NCBI GenBank assembly: GCA_034336665.1
Contig: CM067592.1
Location: forward strand, 53,434,473-53,498,472
From: Luscinia megarhynchos
Lineage: Eukaryota; Chordata; Aves; Passeriformes; Turdidae
DNA length: 64,000 bases
Direction of reading: 5' to 3'
A program made the position numbers and the translations under genes. The notes below the pieces were generated by a model. That model worked only from the letters and a program-made list of their open reading frames with translations, did not search any database and was not told the DNA's origin. Below, in pieces: positions 12,668-23,829 of the stretch; positions within the stretch are counted from its first letter, which is position 1, and every line of letters begins with the position of its first letter.

Positions 12668-15148
12668 GTACCAGATACAATAATTTGCAAGAAATACTAG
12701 GCTATGTGGATCAAATTTCCTCTCTGTGTAGAAGTGCACAAGAGTGTTAAAAGCTCATGATAACTGGCTGGCATATTGCCCATTTAATATGCATAAAATG
12801 TCTGCATTGTGTGCAGACTTGAATGATTTGATAATCTGACAGATGTAATTTAAGCAATAAGACTTGGAATTTCTATATTTACCAGAATGTGAAAAGATGG
12901 ATTAGTAAACGCCTTCAAATATTTGGAAATTTTAAAATTCTCATAAAAATATTAATACTTTAGAAAAATACTTGGTTTGACCAGCAAGCTTCTAAAAGCT
13001 CAGCAAAACTTATGATAAGGGAAGGATCCTCTAGGCCTGTGTGGTACACAGACACATACACCTCTTATGTCAACATTTTAGAAGTGTCAAACAATAAGAC
13101 TCAATTACTGAAAATTAGGAAAGTCGAGCACAAAATAATAAGCGCAAAATAATTCTTAGACCAGGAGATAGAGGTGACATTTTTTCACTTCATTGACATC
13201 AGCCTCTGACACATAAGGAAGGAAGTGATTTCATTATCAGAAACTTCTTTTGCACTGAATTTTAATACAAGCAGGAAGCAAAATCTTGGTAACTTATTCC
13301 GCTGGATAAAGGTGAACATCACTGAATTAAGACCTAAAGAAAGTTGTACACTGAAAACTCTTGACCCAGTTCCCTCCAATAGTTATTCACTACATTTTTG
13401 ATAGCCCAACGTGAACCCAAGCCTATAAGTGCTTGTCCAAGAAAAACAGGTACAAGGTACCAGCATGCATGATTCCCCCTTTCACAGTGCACCTGGAGAC
13501 TGTGGAAGCTGCAATGAGAACATCTCAATGAACAGAAAAACAACAGATTCAGAATTACTGTCTCCTGCTGAAATTTCTTCTCAGAAAGAGCTGCACTGAT
13601 CCACTTTAAATTCTTGGCTTGGGAGGTGGTCAGACTATTAAGTAATAGATTAAAAGCAAGAATTAACCTTCCAAGTCTATATAAAAGAAATCTAAAAGAA
13701 AAATAAAATATTCATATCCAGTGCCTCAAATAATTTGTGTAAAACTCGTATTCAATTATTTTTTTTAATCAAGTTAGTTCATTTAAAAAAAAAATACATG
13801 GGAAAAACTGGTTTTTCCACAGTTTTCATTTCTGTGCTTCTCAGCACATGACAGCACAATAGTTCCAGCAGACTCGACATGAATGCGTGCCTGACATGGT
13901 TAAAGTCAGATGTGCCCTGATGTGGTTTTGGAATGTGGACAGGATATGACCTAAAGCTGCAATATGATGTCAGACATCTTTCTATTATTGCACTTTCAAG
14001 TCTAGAAAACAAACACAAGAAATGAAAGAACATGCTTGGTCCTGATTTGGCTAAGCAAATCTGATCCAGAATGCATCACATGCATCCCCTATCCCTCACT
14101 ATCTCACCAGCAACATGTCAATCATCTCCCATGTTTAGAAAAAGAGAGGCTGGTTGCATTTATGTTTAATATATGTAGCCATAGCTAAGTACCTAACAGC
14201 TATTGAACAGATAACAGTTTAAATTAGAATGTTAAAAATTAGTCACCAGCTGTCATATTCTTGGTGTAGAGAAAAGCTAAAAAGAGTATTTCAAAGAGTG
14301 CCTCTCCCTCAGAGACCTGTCAAAGTCTATTCCATAATGCAGGAGAGGTATTGCACCTACAGAGATCCTTAAGCCCCAGTTAAACTACCTCCAGGCCTGG
14401 TTTATCTCACCATTATCAATGAGTAGGTTTACCAGGACTGAGACATCCTGTTCTGGTGTTCTCACCACTACAGATGTCTTTCCATATAAAAAATCCTTAA
14501 GTGTTCTAGTTGAAATCTGAATTGATATGTTATAAATAAATCTGCATTTGACAAAAAAAAGCCAAATCAAACTCAAGCATCAGTGTCTCCCTTTCAATCA
14601 GGATTTTAAACACACTGCTTCCTAATATGAAAACCTAGAAGTATGGGGCAGAACATCTGCATCCACATGCATAAGAACCTGTGAACACACACATAAACAC
14701 CTCCTCAAACCATCAAAACCAACACTCTACCCATATGAGCCACTGAAGGTTAGTGTCTCAATTTTTCACAGCAGACTCGGCAAGCTAAACCTCAGAAAGC
14801 ATGATGAATGTATGGTTTCACTGCCAAACTCTAATCCAGAATCAGCTTTAAGGATTAAGGTGCTTTTTTAATATAATTTTGAGCAAGGTAAGCCACTTGT
14901 GTAGCAGTGTTCTGCCACAAAGGAACAGAAATGACTGACATATTAACATTTTAAAGCTTGGTTTGCAAACTGAAAAGAATGGTTGCATAAGAATGAATAA
15001 CCCAAGAGAAAAAGAATGCAATCCTGGAGTTAACTGACTCCAAGGACAGCAAAATAAACGTAGTTTTTGTCACATAGGTGCAAGCAGAAAAGGAAAATGC
15101 ATTTTTTTGTGTCCACAAATCTCAATTACAAATTAGAGAGTAAAGGTA
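12668..15148. other. AT-rich non-coding DNA, no gene seen
   Basis: No transposon or exon recognised. Several 60-85-codon minus-strand frames (13185-13379, 13334-13543, 13779-14033, 14385-14576) lack recognisable domains and overlap each other in different frames. Confidence 0.55.
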
Positions 15149-16265
15149 CTTAGAATATCCTGAGCTGGAAGGGACCCAAGAGGATCACAGAGTCCTAGCT
15201 CCACATAGGACAATTTAAAAATTAAACCGTATCTCTCAGAGCATTGTCCAACCACTCCTTGGACACCATCAGACTTGCAGATGTAACCACTTCTCTGGGG
15301 AGCTTGTTCCACTTGTTCCAGTGCTTGGCCACCATCCCAGTGAAGAACCTTTCCAGTTTGCAGAACCAATATCCAGTCTGAACTTCCAGTGAAGTATCTT
15401 TACGCCACTCCCCTGAATTTACTACTGAACACCAGAGTGAAGAGATAAGCACCCCCCTTCCATATCTCCTCACGAGGAGGCTGTAACTGCAGTGTGCACC
15501 AGCCACTCTCCTCTTCCCCAAGCTGAGCAGACCTGGTCTCCTCAGCCTCTCCTCGTAAGTCATGTCCTTTACCCCTTGTACCATAGCTGTTGTTTCTTTG
15601 GACATACTGTAGTATTTTTATATCCTTACACTGTGGCCCCCAAACTGCATGCAGTGTTGAAAGCGAGACCACACCAGTGCTGAACAGAGTGAAACAATCA
15701 CTTCCTTTGAGCTGTTAACTGTAATGTGCTCAAGGTACCCAAGGATATGGCTGGCCCTTTTGACCTCCAGGGCATGTTGTTGACTCATATTGAGATAGCC
15801 ACCAGCCAAAACCCCCAGTCCCTTTCTGCAAGGCTACAGCCACCTGTCCCCCAGACTATGTGCACACAGAGGATTACACCCTCCCAGGTGCAAAATATTA
15901 CATTTGTTCTTGCCAAAATTCACACAGCTGGTGATTGTCCAGCATTTTAATCTATCAAGATCTATCTCGAAGGTTCCTGTACCCTTCAGGGTATCAATGG
16001 TTCCTCCTAGTTTAATATTGTCTGCAACAAGTTACTGTGCACTCAACTCATGTGTCCAGGTCATTAATAAAAGTACCAAACAGAACTGGCCCCAGAATTA
16101 AAACTGAGGGGAACCCCACTAATGACAGGCCATCAGCTAGATGTTATCCCAAATACTATAACTATTTGAGCTCAGTCTGTCAGTCAGCTGTTCACCCATC
16201 ATAGGTATAAGTCCAGTTGTGTGCTGGAAATTTTATACAAAAGGATTCTCTGAGAGACAGTATTG
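15149..16265 (-). mobile_element. CR1 LINE, 3' part (antisense)
   Basis: Long antisense CR1. The + strand opens with tagaatatcctgagctgg, the reverse complement of a CR1 3' end. Minus-strand frames at 15222-15672 contain the RT C-terminal signature (MTYEERLRRPGLLSLGKRR, and AKHWNKWNKLPREVV spread over frames). Near 15960-16110 the antisense of the 'GPVLFNIFINDLD' RT block is recognisable (catatcaatggttcctcctag-like sequence, then cattaataaaagtaccaaac). Multiple frameshifts make it inactive. It continues beyond the pentanucleotide array at 16273-16379 into 16380-17561. Confidence 0.9.
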
Positions 16266-16272
16266 AAAACCA

Positions 16273-16379
16273 AAATGAAATGAAATGAAATGAAATGAAA
16301 TAAAATAAAATAAAATAAAATAAAATAAAATAAAATAAAATAAAATAAAATAAAATAAAATAAAATAAAATAAAATAAA
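16273..16379. repeat. Pentanucleotide array (AAATG)n then (AAATA)n
   Basis: About 5 units of aaatg followed by about 16 units of aaata, switching cleanly at about 16300. It sits within the reverse-transcriptase part of the antisense CR1, whose sequence resumes on both sides, so it grew by slippage after the LINE inserted. On the minus strand the unit has no stop in any frame and yields FILFYFILFYF peptides, which explains the open frames at 16192-16426. Confidence 0.97.
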
Positions 16380-17561
16380 AATTCAGCAACCAAACAAACC
16401 ACATCCACTGCCTTCCCTTTTTTCATTAGTCAGAAAACTTTATTATCAAATAATTTCAAGTTAGTAAAGCATGATTTTCCCTTCATGAACTTATTGTTGC
16501 TTTTGGCTGATGACTGCATTGTCTTTCAAGTGTTTTTCAGCAGCTCCCATAATAATCTTCTTCACACACTGGAGTGAGAGTTACAAGCCCAGAATTGCAT
16601 GAATCATCTTTTTAGCCATTCTTGAAAATTGGTGCCTCTCTCTGAACAGTGACAGGACCTCCTCAGATTCCAAAAATTGATGACTGAGAGAGGTTTTGCA
16701 ATGACAATGTCCAGTTATTTCGATACCTTGGGATGAATCCAGTCAGGCCCCACAGAAATAGAAACAATTGGTTGCAGCAACAAATTCTGCATAAAGAGCT
16801 GGGAGTCTATCCCTCTCCCAGCTGTGGTGCTCAGACCCACAGCTCCTGTGGTTTCAGGACCCATTGTTGATGATAAAGGATAGAGGCAAACGTGGCATGA
16901 AATACTTCAATAGTTTTGTGAGGTGAAAACCAACACCATCAGGTAATGGACCAATCTTTTATTTAGCCCTCCTTTTACCATCAACATGCCTTTAGAAGCC
17001 TCTTTTTCTTTAACTTTTTTTACTGATTTCAGTTCCAACTGAGCTTTCATTATACAAATTTTCTCCCTAGTAACAAATAGCACCTCTGTAATCCTCCTGT
17101 GTAGCCTGATCACACTTTTAGAGTTTCTTTTCCACCCAAATATTCAGAATCAATATCCGGAGTTCAGTGTACAATGGCCTATTTAACCTACCCAGTCTTC
17201 TGCCGCACATCCTTGATTTCTGAAACATTGGAATTCCTTTCTCCTAGGCTCTCTTAAAAGGTGGCTCTTAAAAAGTCACCAGTATTCATGGACTCAGAAA
17301 CCTTTGAAAGCAGATTCCCGACTAACTAGTTCCTTGATCAGCCAAAAGCCTGCTCTCAGTAGCATCTCTGCTGACAGCTTTCTTCATAGCACCATTTTGA
17401 GCTTAACAGCTTCATAATCACTGTGTCCAAGACAGCCACCAGCCCTCACTTCATCCCTGAGCTCACCTCCAGCTAGAAGCAACAGACGTAGGAGTGCACT
17501 TTCCCTATTCAGTTCTGTTAGCACCTTTATCAAAAATCATCTTTTCTATGGACTTCTTCTG
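16380..17561 (-). mobile_element. CR1 LINE, RT N-terminal and endonuclease part (antisense)
   Basis: Continuation toward the 5' end of the antisense CR1. Around 16720-16760 the + strand reads cttgggatgaatccagtcagg, the reverse complement of the CR1 RT segment encoding a GPDGIHPK-like peptide. Around 17409-17450 it reads cttcataatcactgtgtcc and aagacagccacc, antisense of the CR1 endonuclease domain. It is heavily decayed, with no intact frame. It stops at a boundary with a sense CR1 piece near 17561, where the two may share the microhomology ctggac. Confidence 0.75.
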
Positions 17562-18118
17562 GACCTGTACAAGAGGACTGGGCCCATGCAAACTTTCTGA
17601 AAGGCAGATAGGACAAGTTCAACATCTTGTGCCTTGCCCAGGGGAGTCCCCAGTCTAAGTAGAGGCTGGTGGATGAAGGGCTTGAGACCAGAGAAGGAAA
17701 ATAAATTGGGGATGCCATTGAATGAAAAATTAGACATGACTGGGAATGTGTGCTCATAGCCCAGAAAGCCGAACATGCCCTGGGCTGCATCCAAAGCAGT
17801 GTGGGAGGTCTGGTGAGGGAGGGGATTCTGCCCCTCTGCTCTGCCCTGATGAAACCCCACCTGTAGTGCTGTGTCTAATTCTGGTATCCTTAGCACAGGA
17901 AAGACATGGACCTGCAGGAGTGAGTTCAGAGCACAGCCAGGACTATGATTATAGTGAGGAGGAAATACTGAGAATTGAAGTTGCTCAGCCTGGAGAAAAG
18001 AAGGCTCCTGGAAGACCTAATTGTGACCTTTAAATACTTAAAAGAGGCCTGTAAGAAGAAGGAAGAGAGGATTTAACGAAGGTCTGCAGTGGCAAAACAA
18101 GGACAATTGATTTAGAGC
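17562..18118 (+). mobile_element. CR1 LINE, internal RT fragment (sense) inside antisense CR1
   Basis: Sense CR1 sequence starting at gacctgtacaagag and followed by tgggcccatgcaaac, then the LHLAQG-like and DEKLDMT-like blocks (17720-17745) and ggggattctgcccctctgctctgccct (the VILPLCSAL block) near 17820. The segment after that matches the CR1 'PGEKKAP' neighbourhood near 17990. It ends near acaattgatttagag before the normal CR1 3' UTR, so it is truncated at both ends, which is unusual for a target-primed LINE insertion. Antisense CR1 flanks it on both sides. Confidence 0.8.
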
Positions 18119-18500
18119 AGGGGTTTGAGTCCTTATAGACTAGTAAATCAGTGCCAACATCCTGGCTGGCTGATCTATAGTAAACTCCCACAACAACATC
18201 TGCTTTATTTGCTTTTCCTTTAACCCTTACCCAACAGTTCTCAACCATGTCACTCCCAGCTGCAAACTCTACACAATCCAACCCCTCTGCCCTGTCCTGT
18301 CTGTCCCTCCTGAAGGGTCTGTAGCTGCCCACCCCAGCACTGCAGCCACAGGATTCTTCCACCAATTCTCAGTTAAGCCAGCATTGTAGGTCTGGGACTG
18401 AGTCAAAACTTCCAGTTCCTCTTGTTTATTCCTATTGCTCTGGGAGATAGTGTTCAAGCATTTTACATGCTCTCACTAGATTTGGTGCATCTTGGAGCAG
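18119..18500 (-). mobile_element. CR1 LINE, endonuclease fragment (antisense)
   Basis: The + strand reads tctatagtaaactcccacaac near 18173 and cctgaagggtctgtagctgc near 18310, antisense of the CR1 endonuclease domain. Around 18440-18490 sequence resembling the antisense of the more N-terminal endonuclease part continues. Probably the 5' remainder of the antisense CR1 that begins at 15149, with the sense piece replacing an estimated 150-200 bp between them. Confidence 0.7.
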
Positions 18501-19030
18501 ACATAAAGCCCTCACCTGCATGCTGCCACTCCCTGTGCTGTCCCAGAGCCTGTCGCTGGTAACCCTGTCACCTTCCCAGCCAATGTCTGTGGCTTCTGCA
18601 GGGAGGGCAGCCAGCACCTTTGGCTGTGGAGGGCTGCTACACTTCAGTGCAGCACTCCAACAAACCGCAGCATGGGCCAGCTGGCACCTTGGTCCTTGGA
18701 AAGAAAAGCCATCCTGAGGAGACAGGTCAGTCCCTTTGCCAACTGCCACCTTGCACAAAGTTGCAATGATGATGCCAAATAAATGCCTGAACTCATTTTC
18801 TTTGAGGCTTCTGCTTGTCCCTACTGGACAAACATGATCTTGAGAGCTCCAGGATGGAGAAGTCATGGGGAGGACTCCTTCTTGTTGTCCTTCCCTGAGA
18901 GCTGCAATGGCATAGCAGGGAAGAGTCTCAGGGCTCAGCAGGGTGTGCAGAGCAGAAAGAGGAGCAAGCACCTGATGTGGAGCAGGGCTTTGTCCACCTT
19001 CCTGATATGCTATCTAAGATGAGTAAGGAT
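18501..19030. other. Moderately GC-rich segment of unknown origin
   Basis: More GC-rich than the surrounding DNA and adjoining the 5' side of the antisense CR1, so it could be decayed CR1 ORF1/5' UTR. The 179-codon minus-strand frame at 18432-18971 is the longest in this part but has no domain I recognise, no splice context, and overlaps the CR1 boundary. Not called as a gene. Confidence 0.4.
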
Positions 19031-19468
19031 GAGAAGAAATTTGGGGATTTTAGGACATTACGTCCTTAAGGTTTTTTTTACATTCTCTCCAGCATAGACA
19101 ATGCCCCTTACCAGGGCTCCTCTGGGCCATTTTTTGAGTACTTCACTTGGCAAGAAAAACAGTAGGGATGAGTCTTTTGGATCCACAATTAGAAGTATTC
19201 ATTGAATAAGCGAGTAAAGTACATAGATGACATATGAGACTTTGCAATTTTTGCATATATATCACATTCATGTATCTGTATCATCTTCCCAGCAAGTCAT
19301 GCATGTTTTATCCATTTTGCATTACTCTGTGCATGTCTTATCCTTAACAGTGAGAATTCAATCTTCTGTTCCTCCCTTTACTGTCTCTGTTTGTTATTTT
19401 TTTTAAAATAAATTACAGTTTTCTTTTTAAAAACCCAAATACATTTCTGCAAAAGCAACTGGAAAACC

Positions 19469-19504
19469 CCTTAAAAGGGCCTATATAAAGTGGGAGTCTC
19501 CCAC
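19469..19504 (+). promoter_or_regulatory. CArG box next to TATA box and small palindrome (candidate)
   Basis: ccttaaaagg (19469-19478) is a perfect CC(A/T)6GG SRF consensus. It is followed 4 bp later by tatataaag (19482-19490) and then gtgggagtctcccac (19490-19504), a 7-bp-arm inverted repeat. Single motifs of this length occur by chance in AT-rich DNA; only their tight arrangement is notable. No transcript evidence. Confidence 0.2.
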
Positions 19505-22500
19505 GAGCACATTTATTTTTATAAAGTACTTTGCACTCAGAAAGTCAGATGATGTAATGGCTATTCCATGTTCTTGGTGTGCTATGTAAGGAAACATAAG
19601 TAATTTCCTCCATTATTTATAAAATGATAGAATGACCTGTGAATACATATGCACACAATGAAGTAAATTCAGAATTCAGTATTCAGCAACTTCTGCCATC
19701 TGGTACATTTTCATTTGCACCTTTCCTGAGCTGCTGCTGAGCACATCACCATTCCAAATAGGGTTTTTGTTTAAAGTGCTGACTTGAAGCATTTCCAATT
19801 TTATGCTGGACAGGAAAAATATAAATACAGTCCATTCCCTCATCTTTCTATTGCCTTCTCAGACTTCCATTTATGACTGTTCTTAATGTTTCTGAAAATG
19901 GGACATAAATGTTAGCTGACAAATAAATGTCTGAACTGAAGTCAGATGATTTTTTATGACAGAAAAGGAGAAACTTAACCAGAGTAGTCAGTCGCTACAG
20001 TCAAATGGGTACTGAAGGCATTTTTTTACACTCCAATCTCAGGAAAAGGATTTATGAAAAATAGATCATGTGCATGTCAGTGAAGGCTGTTCAGTGATTT
20101 GAGTCAGATAATAATTGACTTGCTCCATTTTGGAGTGTAAACACTCACCTTATAATTAAGGATCAGATAAAAACAGCTGGCAGCAAAATTATAGGTACTG
20201 GAAAATAGGAACTACAATGAATCATTGCCACAGGGACTTTAGTTTCCATGTCAATGGAATTTGATATTTGCAGAGGGAGTAGATGGTGCTGAGGATCAAG
20301 CACTGACTCATGTACAGCTTTCGAAAGTGAATCTTCATAGTAAGAGCTTCTAAACATGGAAAGCAGAATAGATAAGAATATGTCATTGGTCATTGGAAAT
20401 TTTTCCAATGCCTTGTGTCAGCCTAATTGGCAGTTAGTGTTGTGTCTTTTCCCTTCCAGTGTTACAGAGAATAAGTCAATGGCAAGACAATGACAGAGGA
20501 TTTATCATTATTTCTGTTCATCTTGCATTCTATGGTACAAAGACAATAATTATAACTTCAGATACCTAAATCTGTATTTCACCTCTATGCATTTCCTGAT
20601 CAGAAACCATGCCAATCCTAGCCACCAACACACAGGAACTGGTTAGCTTTTCACACTCCTTTGCCTTTTTCAGGAAAAAAACACAGCCAGATTGTACTGT
20701 GGCCTTGCACTGAGGGAGCTGCAGTGGCAGCAGACACTCCAGCATGGAGCCCATGGTAGATGGGCAGGACTTCACTTCCAGACCCACAGTAGAAAATGGA
20801 CAATCTCAGCCCAAGATACTTCAATCACACTGGTGATTGAACAGAAAATCATTAACTACAGATGATTTAGGAGTAAGAATTTAATAGGAAGTTAGAAGGG
20901 TAGGCATCAAATACGTTATAGTTGCCTTTCCTGAATATGAGGAGGAAAATCTCACTAAGAATGAGAACAACTATAATGTCATATAACCAGCAACAGATTG
21001 CTGAATTAGCATTTTTTACTTCTCCCTCCTCCTAAATGAGGAAGAGCTATGAAGAAAGTGTATGTAAGGGCAATCACTGCCAGCACTAAAGACCTCTTTA
21101 CATTTAGTGTAATGGTGAATTTATGATGCTTTCTGTCTGGGACACTGCTGTAAGGCTAGCAGCAATATCACAGTTACAAACACTAAGCAGCTGATATATA
21201 TTTAGTTATGCATTCATATGCTTTTGCTAAGCCTGTAATCCCAGTTTTAAGTATGCTTGCTAGTAGCAACCAGTTAAATCTTTGCCAGGATAAATCACTA
21301 GTTATCTGTTACATGTTTTCATTACTTTTGCACAGAAATATTCTGTGATTCTGGGGTTACTCAGAAAATGGTAATAAAGGTGATCAAATGCAACAGAAGC
21401 CCCAGATCAGAAAACATTCCAAAACTACAACTGTGTTGGTCATAAACCCATGAAATTCTAAAGTCCCTCTCCCACAAGTGTATTGCTAGCCTTATACCCA
21501 ACAGTATTATTAGCTTCAGTCTAACCATGGAAATTAACCTAGCACCACTTAAATGTTAATTTGCTTGAGGTCATTCATTCATTGACTGTTATGATCTGGA
21601 TTAAAATATGATTTACAGTAAGAGATTTTTTTTTTTACATAAATAAGTAAATAAAATTTGTATTTCACTCACCTGGCAACTGAGGTACACAGCTGTTTCT
21701 GGTATGTGAAAGGCCTGTAGCAGTGCAGGTCAATGTGGAAATGCCAATGTGTTCTCAATGTCCTTTGCTTTGATCTGGTCCCCATTGACTCACTCTATGT
21801 ACACCCTTCACAGGGCAAACAATGAGTTCACTGTGATAAAGGACTAAACAGCCTTCTGGAGGTCATTTAGAGCATCTCCCTAATCAAGAAGCAATGTTAC
21901 ATTTTGTGTTCCATCTCAGCTGGACTGTGCAGTGCAGAAACACCACAGGCCACGTGAAGCAGCAACACTGAATGCCTGTCTCTAAACGGACAGGGATCTG
22001 GGGTATAGGGGGCAAGCAGAGAACTGGCACCGTTGTTCTATAGCCTTGATAATCTCTGTAATCCTTGCATGGTACAACAATATGGCAGGTAGATACAACA
22101 GGTGACACGAGTTGATTTCAGTTGGGCTACCAAAAATATAAGACCAGTACAGAAAAACATAAGCAATCTCTAACCTGTAAGGAATGACTTCTGTTTTCAA
22201 CCTCCTTAGGTGCTGACTGCAAAGTTAGATCTGGATGAATGGTCAGAATAATCTGTAAAAATAGCTCAGCAAGAAAGAAGCTAAGATACTAAAAAAACTG
22301 CATTATACAAACAAGGTATATTTATACTATGCATCATTTAGCTCTATACTACCTAGAAATACTTATAAACATGTACACATGCATCCACCCACAAATCTGT
22401 ATCATTTTGTGCTGCATCTTCTGATACTGCACAAAGGAGAAAATGAAACATCCTCTCAATCCAGAATGAGGTCCCAGCTGATCTCCACACTGCCTGTGTT

Positions 22501-23815
22501 CCCGTTTACCAGAAACTTCCTACAAGTATTGATATTAGCCATAATACCAAAGCCTCTCCCTAATCTTCGATTTTGTAATGTTTGTGGATGTGTTCTATGG
22601 AAGCCAAAACAAGTCAAAATATTATTGGCTGAATTGCAGCTCTGCATCCAGCTGACTGAATTCAAACACAAATTCAGATCAACTCAAGCCACCATTTCCC
22701 CTTCACATTCCATTAGGGAATGCAAAATCCTTATAGTCTCCTTTAAGTAATTCACTTTCATGCATTAAGATAAAATAGCTACTTTGACTTGTATTTACCC
22801 AGATTTTAAGTTTAAAGAGCAAATGAAAGAGACAATGAATACTAAACAAGTTTTATATCAACTTTCACCAAGCTAAATAAAAAATGGCTTCATTTTTCAA
22901 CATGTCAACATATTCAAGAACATAAAGCCATCAGTAACAGAAGAACAAAATATCTTATTAAAAATAAATTTTTTTTTATGCTTCAGGTGAGGAGTCCCCA
23001 AATAATGCCTTTTTGTGCTACCCTTCAACAGATTTCCAAACAATTTTGACACTGAAGATAGCATGTGGTGTAATAGCCTACTCACATAGCAGTGTTTGCC
23101 TCTGGAGGTATATTGTGCTTACATCTTGGACCAACAACCTCTCTCACTAAGTTTACTGGTGAATTTCAAGTGCTGTTTTATCTCTAAAGTTTAGAATGCT
23201 TACCAGCACCTCAGAACAAAGCTGTTTCTTCTACTATTCCATTTTGCACACCTTCCCAAATAGGCATGCATTACCTTTACATAAACTCTATAAAATAGCA
23301 GCAAGAAAAGTTTTATTTCTTTTTGTTCAATTTCACAAAACTCTGTTAGCCAATTTCTTCACAAAGTTACTTCTGATTTCTTGTCCTCAAAAAAGTCAGC
23401 CTGTGTGTTTCATATGTCACCCTTCAATCTCCTATCAAGAATCAGATGGGCAGTGAGCAAAGTACAGCACTGAGGTACTCAGCAGGCAATGAAGATGTTG
23501 CTTGATAGACATATGTTTTTTTAAAGCAACAGTGGTGTTTATAAATAAAATCATGATAAGCCCTAACTTAGAAGTCCAATCTAGTGTTCCATTACACAAA
23601 GTACATAATACCATTTGCTAAAACCAAAAGCAAGATATAAGGTCTCCTAAAATTCTCTTTGAAATGAAATCTCGTATTCATTAAGGATGCACATGTAGAG
23701 TATAATAACTGCAAGATCATATTACATTACAAGATCTTTCAAAGTACATAATCAGAAAGACCATTTCCATAATTTTGGATGGAAATAAAACTATATTTAA
23801 AGGTTGTTTTTGTAA

Positions 23816-23829
23816 GAAAAATATTTTTC
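23816..23829. repeat. Perfect 14-bp palindrome in a short direct repeat
   Basis: gaaaaatatttttc is self-complementary. The overlapping 11-mer gtaagaaaaat is present at 23812 and again at 23831. Probably low-complexity coincidence. Confidence 0.85.

Noticed and set aside
16192..16426. Hydrophobic YFILF-repeat protein, membrane-like
   Set aside because: Translation of a stop-free pentanucleotide microsatellite inside a dead LINE.
18432..18971. 179-codon minus-strand frame as a novel gene
   Set aside because: No domain or splice context, GC-rich composition, overlaps the decayed CR1 endonuclease edge.
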